In this document: positions 9,594 to 15,992 of the stretch, one piece after another | Numbering within the stretch: position 1 is the stretch's first letter | How the letters are laid out: every line of letters starts with the position of its first letter | Assembly: GCA_027382625.1 (NCBI GenBank) | Contig: JAJKFJ010024078.1 | Span: 1-20,795 of the forward strand | Origin: Tetmemena sp. SeJ-2015 | Taxonomy: Eukaryota; Ciliophora; Spirotrichea; Sporadotrichida; Oxytrichidae | Length of the DNA stretch: 20,795 nucleotides | Direction: 5' to 3' | Translations under genes and position numbers: made by a program | Notes under the pieces: model-generated | Database searches by the model: none | Seen by the model: only the letters and a program-made list of their open reading frames with translations | What the model was told of the DNA's origin: nothing

Positions 9594-11189
9594 TCATTGA
9601 ATAATCATATTATTTGTGAGACTTGGACTAGCATGATCAGCAAGATACTTAATCATTTCATCATCCCATCTGCCGGCTTCTGGAGCAGGACACTTTTAGA
9701 AATCAGATTAGCAATCTCTCTAACACATTTGGTCTACTCTGACGCAGCTTTAACCTTGGCCGGGTGAGCAACCATCTGATTCTCCAGGAGTCTTTGACCA
9801 AACTAAGGCATCCAAGGTAGCTGACTTCAAAAGCTTTTGGAGATCTGAAACCTGTGACGTAGGTCTTAGACCCATACCGCCCTTTATATTGCACCAATTC
9901 TAACAATTTTAAGCACCTTGACGCAACTCAGGCATCCCATTTCTTCCAGTATCTGTAATCCAAGTCTTTGAAATTCCATTCTTCTTGAAGAGAGCGTCTA
10001 ATTGATTTAAATTATTTTATCAAATTCTTTATGGATATTTTCTTTAACTTGATCAATGTATCTGAGTTCATTGAAAGCAAAGTTCCACTAGCCAGAGAGC
10101 TCACAGTAGTCATTATCCTTAGGATAGCCCAGTGGTTGATAGTTCGCTGTGTTAGTTGCAAACCCTCTAATCTTCTAGACAGCTTCAGCTCCAGCCTACT
10201 CGAAGATTGTCTTAATTGTGGTCACATAAACTTAAGCGTTTTGGTCTGTCTTATCTGCTGGGCACTCACAATACCCTCTCAAGCTATTATTTAAATTTAC
10301 TACTAACTTTAAATGTAAGCACATATTGCTTGCTCCACATTCTGAATCTTCTTTGCAAGGATGAGATCCACACCATCCCAGCCAGCCTCCATGGCCCGCA
10401 TCCACATAGAGACTAATGTTAGGCAATTGAGAAAGTTTCTTGATTGCATAACTAACTCCATCCACATAGCTTTGCTTGGTAGTTTCAGTGCAGTGAGGAA
10501 GTTTCCCGAGGTTAGTAGAGAGGTTTGGAAGAGAGTCAGGCTCAATCAAGCCAACTAACTCAATGTCTGGATATTTGCTTGCTACTGCAAATACCTCATC
10601 AGTGTAAAATAAGGACTTTCACTCTACAAATTAAATATGAGATTGTGTATTCATGATATTTCTAAAGACCTTTTGAGCAGTCTCCTGATGTGTAGGACTG
10701 TTGGTCGCAGCTTCCAGAACTAGAATCTGGAGAATTGCCTGAACAGCATATTTCTCCATTAGAGGCTGAGGCAGAGCAGTCTCTGTTGGGTAGATTGTAA
10801 TGAATAAACATTACAGTCTACTTCTTTGAAGAAGACTTTGCTTTCTTAGCTGCCTCAGCTAAAAATGAATCTAGACTTGGAGTGCGCTGTGATATAGCAG
10901 ACTGAGTGTCAACCCAAAACGCAGCTGAAATAGCACTCAACCATAAAAATTTTATTCATAGTTTTCAACTTCTGCTTTTGAGAATCAGAAAGAGTCTTTG
11001 ATGCCATGACTTCATTTTAGAACCAAGGATTAACAAAATATTCGTGGGTGTTCTCATCAAAGGGGTTTCCTTGAGAGTTCAAAGATTCCAAACCCAAGAA
11101 AGTTAACTTAATTATAAAAAATAAGTTTATAAAGTATTCTAGCTAGTTAAAGCTAGGAGAGGTGCTGCAATAAGGATCCTGTTAATCAT
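9594..11189 (-). CDS. Glycoside hydrolase family 6 cellulase (secreted), five IES
   Basis: GH6 enzymes cut β-1,4-glucan (cellobiohydrolase/endoglucanase) with inversion of configuration. Start ATG is at 11189-11187 and TGA at 9596-9594. Removing five IES (153 bp) leaves 480 residues. The N-terminus MINRILIAAPLLALTS is a signal peptide, so the enzyme is secreted or lysosomal. Family landmarks: NPF near 34, FWVDT with Asp77, HYNLPNRDC with Asp120 (catalytic acid position), LIEPDSLPN with Asp187, YVDAGHGGWLGW near 230-241, WITDTGRNG near 359, NWCNIKGGMGLRP near 380, and KTPGESDG with Asp421. Two Cys-rich insertions are unusual: ~128-158 and an EGF-like block CKEDSECG...CLRGYCECP at ~247-266. No cellulose-binding module is visible. 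It is divergent from the Cys-rich gene at 11352. Cellobiohydrolase versus endoglucanase cannot be decided. Confidence 0.9.
10000..10026. other. IES in GH6, pointer AATT (23 bp)
   Basis: AATT lies at 10000-10003 and 10023-10026. Excision corrects a frameshift and joins ...ENIHKE to LDALFKKNGISKTW, matching the family. Confidence 0.75.
10281..10320. other. IES in GH6, pointer GCTT/AAGC (36 bp)
   Basis: AAGC (plus strand) lies at 10281-10284 and 10317-10320. The removal is in frame, so no stop or frameshift forces it. It deletes an AT-rich stretch inside the Cys-rich block and gives ASNMCLRGYCECPAD with regular EGF-like cysteine spacing. Confidence 0.7.
10602..10649. other. IES in GH6, pointer TACAC/GTGTA (43 bp)
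   Basis: GTGTA (plus strand) lies at 10602-10606 and 10645-10649. Excision fixes the frame and joins KYHEYT to DEVFAVASKYPD, aligning without gap to the GH6 helix before the EPDSL motif. Confidence 0.8.
10930..10961. other. IES in GH6, pointer CTAT/ATAG (28 bp)
   Basis: ATAG (plus strand) lies at 10930-10933 and 10958-10961. Excision removes the frameshift that leads to a TGA and creates QKLKTISAAFWVDTQ, placing the conserved WxDT. Confidence 0.8.
11100..11127. other. IES in GH6, pointer AACTT/AAGTT (23 bp)
   Basis: AAGTT (plus strand) lies at 11100-11104 and 11123-11127. Excision joins the signal-peptide piece ...SQNTLQT to FLGLESLNSQGNPFD. Confidence 0.75.
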
Positions 11190-11351
11190 AATTAATTACT
11201 ATAGTTTATAATAGAACTAGTATTTAATATCTTATAGAGAGAGAGAATATATTGCCCTTTCTATGACGTATTAGTTTTCTTATCTATCCCGTTTCCTATT
11301 TTTAGTTCTTTTATTATGCTTTTGAATAATATTGAATTATAATCTATCAAA
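11190..11351. promoter_or_regulatory. Bidirectional intergenic (promoter) region
   Basis: These 162 AT-rich bases separate two divergent genes for secreted products (GH6 on minus, Cys-rich protein on plus), so both promoters and 5' leaders must fit here. No specific motif can be named. Confidence 0.45.
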
Positions 11352-12941
11352 ATGAAAGTGATTAATTTCAAATCTAAAATGATAACTAAATGCTCCCTTG
11401 GAATCTTTCTGTTTTGTTCGATTTCAAAAATTCTTTAAGCTCAGCAGTGTCCTGCAATCACTTGTGTCACCTATGATGAGAATATGGAGAGTGATAATTT
11501 ATGCTTGCTGCATTCGGGAGATATTCCCACAACATCTTTAAATTAAAATATTTAAAATAGGCTTAAATAAAATATCTGTCAAATTGCGATCTTGCAACAA
11601 TTATATGAATCAAATTTGCGATACTGAGAACTATGACCTATTTGCTTGGCCCAATGTCACACAATAATATAAGTCTAATACATCTGCAACACTCCCTTCT
11701 TAATCACCTCTATACAATAAGTAAACGTAAGTTAGATGCGTGGACATAAATGGTCTCTACGAGTAGCAGCTTTAGAATGGTAGAAAATGTTTTAATTACT
11801 ATTTTAGCTTTATGAAATCATAATATTTTTATCTTTCTGTTTGGAAGATTATTAGTGTATAAGTAAGTAGTGCGATTGGACCGACGGGGTTTGCAGAGGT
11901 AGATTAATAAATGAAACTTGCTCTGATCACTCCGATTGCGATGCTGGTCTCGCCTGCCTAACCAATCCAACTTGGCCTTACCAAACTTATTGCAAAAAAC
12001 AGCTAGCTGAAAATAGCACTAATTGCACTTCTGATTATGACTGCTAGAATAATTCAATTTCCGCAAATTATAGGTTTATTGAATAACATGGGTTGCATAA
12101 CTTGGATTAGTAACAAAATCTCTGCAGTGAGTAGGTGCGTGAGATACTATTCTCTCAACGATAGTACTCTATTTACCTGGAACTAGTAGCTCTACTCTTT
12201 CAATAACTCACTCACAAACATCACCAAAGAAGCAATCATGTACCATGGAAAATTCTGCAAGAGTGGCCTCGCAAATATATTTCAAAGCTTTGAATTATTA
12301 TCAATAAATAGGTTTGCTGTTGATTCAGCTTTATGCATTTCACCTGACACCGTGAAGTTGAGTACTGACTCTACAGTAGCAAATCTCACTACTCCTTTCC
12401 CTTGCAATCCTAACGGATAGAATTAGTGCATTTATTACACTAACGTCACTCAACGGTTCTCTCTACTTTGTGAATGCTCGTTCGAAGGTGGCACCTCTGG
12501 TTACTGCCCCATACCCGACTTTACCTTTATGTATAATAATAGAGGGACTTCATTAAATTTAAGTCATGTAAACTTTAGCGAATTATACAAGGATGGCTCT
12601 GACTGAGAATTATTGTCACACTTACGATCGCTTAAATTTAGATGCTCAGAGAGATTGTGGAGTAGGCAATAAGATAAAAAATGCCACAGCAATACAAATC
12701 TTCAATTGAAATTCTTTAATTATAACAATGTAGAAATTCATACTTCAAAAGAGCTGCTGACTATGCTTTCCAAATGAAGTATTGGTAATTCACTAGATCT
12801 ACAGCAGGATATGACTGTATGAATGGCATATTCCCTTCATCCAAAGCCAATATTTACGCTCTATCTATTCTGGGAATATATCCAAGCTTTATTGCAATCA
12901 GCTTTATATCTCTGGCAATCTCTATCAGCTACTTATTTTGA
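11352..12941 (+). CDS. Secreted/type I membrane Cys-rich protein, five IES
   Basis: After removing five IES (216 bp) the frame from ATG 11352 to TGA 12939-12941 encodes 457 residues. The N-terminus (CSLGIFLFCSISKILQAQ) is a signal peptide. The body is rich in Cys and Asn-x-Ser/Thr sites, with repeated C-x(5)-C-x(4)-C units such as NETCSDHSDCDAGLAC and NCTSDYDCQNN, then FPCNPNGQNQCIYY, CECSFEGGTSGYC and QRDCGVGN. The C-terminus (IYALSILGIYPSFIAISFIS) is one transmembrane helix with almost no cytoplasmic tail. The layout points to a plasma-membrane or food-vacuole surface glycoprotein. No named family is recognised; spacing loosely resembles Dickkopf-type Cys modules. An alternative start exists at the second Met (codon 10). 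Confidence 0.8.
11538..11568. other. IES, pointer TTAAAT (25 bp)
   Basis: TTAAAT lies at 11538-11543 and 11563-11568. Excision restores the frame, joining ...DIPTTSLN to KISVKLRSCNNYMN. Confidence 0.75.
11788..11842. other. IES, pointer TGTTT (50 bp)
   Basis: TGTTT lies at 11788-11792 and 11838-11842. Excision restores the frame, joining QNGRKC to LEDYQCISKQCDWTDG. Confidence 0.8.
12071..12136. other. IES, pointer TAGGT (61 bp)
   Basis: TAGGT lies at 12071-12075 and 12132-12136. Excision restores the frame, joining NSISANY to RCVRYYSLNDS. Confidence 0.8.
12529..12570. other. IES, pointer ATGTA (37 bp)
   Basis: ATGTA lies at 12529-12533 and 12566-12570. Excision restores the frame, joining CPIPDFTFM to QTLANYTRMALTENYC. 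An in-phase ACTTTA repeat (54 bp) nearby does not repair the frame. Confidence 0.75.
12700..12748. other. IES, pointer CTTCAA (43 bp)
   Basis: CTTCAA lies at 12700-12705 and 12743-12748. Excision removes an in-frame TGA, joining NATAIQIF to KRAADYAFQMKYW and leading into the transmembrane helix. Confidence 0.8.
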
Positions 12942-13033
12942 CTTTATTAGAAAAATGTTAATTTCTTTTTTATTTGTAAATAAACATTATAAATTTAAAT
13001 ATGGATTGCTTACTTGAATTATAAATTTGAAAA

Positions 13034-15796
13034 ATGAACACTTTAGCAACAGGAAACACCTAAGTCTAGGACTTATCAGATACCATAAGCAATCACATGC
13101 CTTCATACTACCATAATAATCAAATTTAGCATACTCATCTGTAGTCCTAATAGTCTCATAATATTCATAATAACATAAATGCCTAAATTGGAGTGGGCAC
13201 TATTTATAGTAGTAGCAACCCTTCATAGCATCAAAATTAGCAGCTTTCTACTGATTTAAACTTAACCGAATCCATTTACAGCAATGTCAGAGAAGGAAAT
13301 TTTTAGAATGTAAGAATACCCTTTGCCTTAATCTCAAATTTTCTTATAGGCTATAGATATCTTATCCAATTTACTCAAGAATGGACGAAAAGAGAGGTCA
13401 GTTTACTCTGTCTTAGGATTTTGCTACTTTTAAATCTAAGATTTTCCAAATGCAGCAGTTTGCTATCAAGAGCTTGTAAAGCTTTGTCCCGATTAAGTTG
13501 ATTATGCCTACTTTAAATTATTTTAAACTGAGATTTTTACTATCTGGCACAGTGCTTACTCAAAACTGGAGAATACGACTTATCATAGCAAGTGTGTGAG
13601 TAACACTTACTTAATTCGCATCTCTCATTAAAGGGAAAGTAGCTAATTGCAGCTATAAAATACGAAAAGAGTGACTGGGATGGAGCAAGAAGATAGCTCA
13701 AAGCCCTTGGGGCAAGAGACTTCGCTACTCTTGTTAATCAAGGATGCATTTATTTCAAGCAGCAAAGTCTTCAAAAAGCCTTAAACAAGTTTATGCAAGC
13801 ACTCAACATAGCTGGATTTAATGCAGAGCTCTACTACAATTGATTATGTTTAAATAAATACCTTATTTTATAATTTTAAGTTTAAATGTTGCACTATGCT
13901 TCTACGAGATGAATGAATACAGCCAGTCTATCCATTATCTGGATGCAATCATTTCAAAAGCTTATGAGAGATATCCTTCTTTAAAGGATGTAACAGAAGA
14001 AAATCCTCTTTTATACTTCTTTTGAATTATAATCCTGTATTCGAAAGAGACAAGCAAATGTCTACTTCTATTCTCAGAGAGTCTGCTATCGTAGAAGCCT
14101 TAAATTTGAAAGCAGCTATACTTTATCAGCAAGAAGACTAAAAATCAGCAAAATAGGTTATCAAGAAGGTGCCAGTCATTTAAGAGGGAGGCACTGACCC
14201 TGTAACTTTTCATAACTAGGCTGTTCTTTTCGTTAATGAAAATTCAGTTGAGTCAATCAAGAAACTTAACTATTTGCTATCTAACTCCTTATTTCCTCCT
14301 GAGACATTTTAGAACCTACTATTCCTCTATTGCAAGTTCTTTTTCTTTGACCTTGCAAACTTATACTTAAATTAATTTCCATTTAAACGAATTGATTTTA
14401 GAGAATCCCAAATTTTGTGACTCTTTGCTCGAAAAGGATGACTTCGATTATATTTAGAGTATGATCCTGATGCAATCTAATTTTCATTGTTACTTTAATT
14501 TTGAATTAAAAAGTCTGTATTATTTTCTAATTTTCATGATATTTGTGTAAAAACCTAGCAGTGTCATAATATAGAGTAGCATTTATTTTTATGAATCTGA
14601 CCCACAGGCTGCTCTGGCAAATTTTCAACAGCTAAACGAGTTTTATAAAACAGAAATAATGTAAAGCAGCTCTGAGTTGGAAAAGATTAATGATGAACTT
14701 CTAGATGGTAAAATTTAAGGTGGGCCAGATCTAGAATAGTAAATTCGCACCCTCGAGTCAAGACTCAGAGTTCTTATTTTTATTCGATATTAAATCTAAG
14801 ATGATTATTATAATTAGTATTTTAAGATTTATTTATTTTTCTGAAGGAGAAGTATGCTGCTGTACTAACTTCTCAAGCTAAAATTTACTGGGATCTGAAA
14901 GACTATAAGAGCGTGTAGCAAGTGCTATCTGACTCAGCAACTATTTGTGATGGATTTTAGATCTTCAATGTAAACCTAGCTCACTCCATATACATGCTTT
15001 TTTGTTTATGTACAAATAAAACTACGTATAATGCAGGATGGGAAATAACTAGATGCAATTGCTCACTACGAGAAGTTAGTGAGCTCTGTGCCAGATGGAA
15101 ATTTGCTTAAGTGCGAGACTATTGTTCTAGCAAACCTTTGCGTGTGCTATATACTTACTAAGTAAAATCCTAAAGCTGAAGAGCTGATTCAAAGAATTCA
15201 ATTACATGAACAGAGAGCACTATAAATAGACCCTACCACTCAGCTCTTTCACTCATTATGTAAATCACTGATTAAAATATTTTACATGCATAGTGAACCT
15301 AGTTATAGGCACACTATACTGCAGTAAAGGCCACTTTGAATTTGGATTTTCCTTAATTTTCCGATCTCTGGAGCCTGCAAGGGAGAAGTTAGGAACTGAC
15401 ACTTGGTATTACACGAAGCGTTGCTTGCTCGCTTTAATCGAAAAGATTATCAAAAAATCTATTGAGCTAAATGATCCTTTTTTCAACAGCATTATAAGCT
15501 TTCTTGATGAAGCTTATTCAGTTGGCAAAAATATTACAACGGTAAGTCTAAGTATATTCAATTTTAAGTCCTTATTGATTAGGTATAAAATTAATCTGAA
15601 GAGTGAATTAGTGTTTTAATATCTTTTGTAGTTAATTTTCGTGGAGAAGGCGGATAAGCAAAAGAGTACAGTGAGCTATGAGGCTAAATTCTTCAAAAAG
15701 ATTTTCCTAAAACTCAATAGTCTAAAAAATAATACCGCTCAAAATGCAGACTCAAAACTCAAGGAAGTGCTTAATCAGTAGTAGAATTAATAGTGA
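13034..15796 (+). CDS. IFT70: Intraflagellar transport protein IFT70/TTC30 (DYF-1), seven IES, three introns
   Basis: IFT70 is a TPR protein of the IFT-B core complex that binds IFT52-IFT88 and is needed for cilium assembly. After removing three introns and seven IES the product is 744 residues. The first ~80 form a Gln/Asn/His-rich extension absent from animal TTC30. The remainder (~660) matches the usual family length. Landmarks in order: GFCYFQIQDFPNAAVCYQEL (TPR), AAIKYEKSDWDGAR, VNQGCIYFKQQSLQKAL, ALNLKAAILYQQED, DPVTFHNQAV, PPETFQNLLFLYCKF, SQAKIYWDLKDY, VLANLCVCYILTKQN, and the very conserved VNLVIGTLYCSKGHFEFG...LGTDTWYYTKRCLLALIE. Start ATG 13034; TGA 15794-15796. It lies 92 bp downstream of the Cys-rich gene on the same strand. 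Start choice is uncertain because the extension is not conserved. Confidence 0.93.
13310..13349 (+). other. IFT70 intron 1 (40 nt)
   Basis: GTAAGAATAC...TTATAG, phase 0. Splicing gives REGNFQNAIDILSNLL, matching the first TPR helix of TTC30. The intron reading fits the alignment better than a TAG pointer. Confidence 0.75.
13509..13541. other. IES in IFT70, pointer TACT (29 bp)
   Basis: TACT lies at 13509-13512 and 13538-13541. Excision repairs the frame, giving VDYAYYLAQCLLKTGEYD. Confidence 0.8.
13838..13887. other. IES in IFT70, pointer AAT (47 bp)
   Basis: AAT lies at 13838-13840 and 13885-13887. Excision removes an immediate TGA, giving AELYYNVALCFYEMNEY as in the family. Confidence 0.8.
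14002..14036. other. IES in IFT70, pointer AATCCT (29 bp)
   Basis: AATCCT lies at 14002-14007 and 14031-14036. Excision removes a TGA and joins VTEENP to VFERDKQMSTS. Confidence 0.8.
14367..14400. other. IES in IFT70, pointer TTA (31 bp)
   Basis: TTA lies at 14367-14369 and 14398-14400. Excision restores the frame, joining FDLANLYL to ENPKFCDSLLEK. The pointer is short, but the frame and alignment require a cut near here. Confidence 0.65.
14474..14598. other. IES in IFT70, pointer AATCT (120 bp)
   Basis: AATCT lies at 14474-14478 and 14594-14598. The removal is in frame. Deleting it makes SMILMQSDPQAALANF align gap-free with TTC30. The IES contains an internal 12 bp direct repeat. Confidence 0.75.
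14770..14846 (+). other. IFT70 intron 2 (77 nt), or IES
   Basis: GTTCTT...TTTTTCTGAAG is GT..AG and its removal gives LESRLREKYAAVLTSQAK in frame. A 2 bp CT pointer would give LKEKY instead. Length matches other introns here (75-79 nt), so an intron is preferred. Confidence 0.55.
14994..15034. other. IES in IFT70, pointer ATGC (37 bp)
   Basis: ATGC lies at 14994-14997 and 15031-15034. Excision restores the frame, giving LAHSIYMQDGKQLDAIAHYE. Confidence 0.8.
15258..15288. other. IES in IFT70, pointer ATG (28 bp)
   Basis: ATG lies at 15258-15260 and 15286-15288. Excision restores the frame, giving LFHSLCIVNLVIGTLYCSKG, the most conserved family block. Confidence 0.85.
15542..15631 (+). other. 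IFT70 intron 3 (90 nt)
   Basis: GTAAGTCTAAG...CTTTTGTAG, phase 0. Splicing joins VGKNITT to LIFVEKADKQKSTVSYEAK. Confidence 0.8.
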
Positions 15797-15992
15797 TATA
15801 TAGTTCCTCTCTAAATCATATAGTTTGATGTAATGTAGTTATATTTTGATTGCCTTTAATCATTATTCCACAAATTTGATTAGAGCAGAATGTAAAGAAA
15901 TAAAAATTACATAAATTATAACTTAAATAATCTGTTACAGACTTTAAAAATTGCTATAAATAATAGATATCTAATGTGGGAAAAAATAACGA

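Noticed and set aside
10031..10558. Plus-strand ORFs opposite the GH6 gene
   Set aside because: They are antisense shadows. The minus strand carries the conserved GH6 motifs.
12507..12572. ACTTTA direct repeat as IES boundary in the Cys-rich gene
   Set aside because: The 54 bp spacing is frame-neutral and leaves the downstream frameshift. ATGTA (37 bp) repairs it.
12584..12617. GAATTAT direct repeat as IES boundary
   Set aside because: The 27 bp removal stays in the wrong frame for the following CHTYDRLNLDAQRDC segment.
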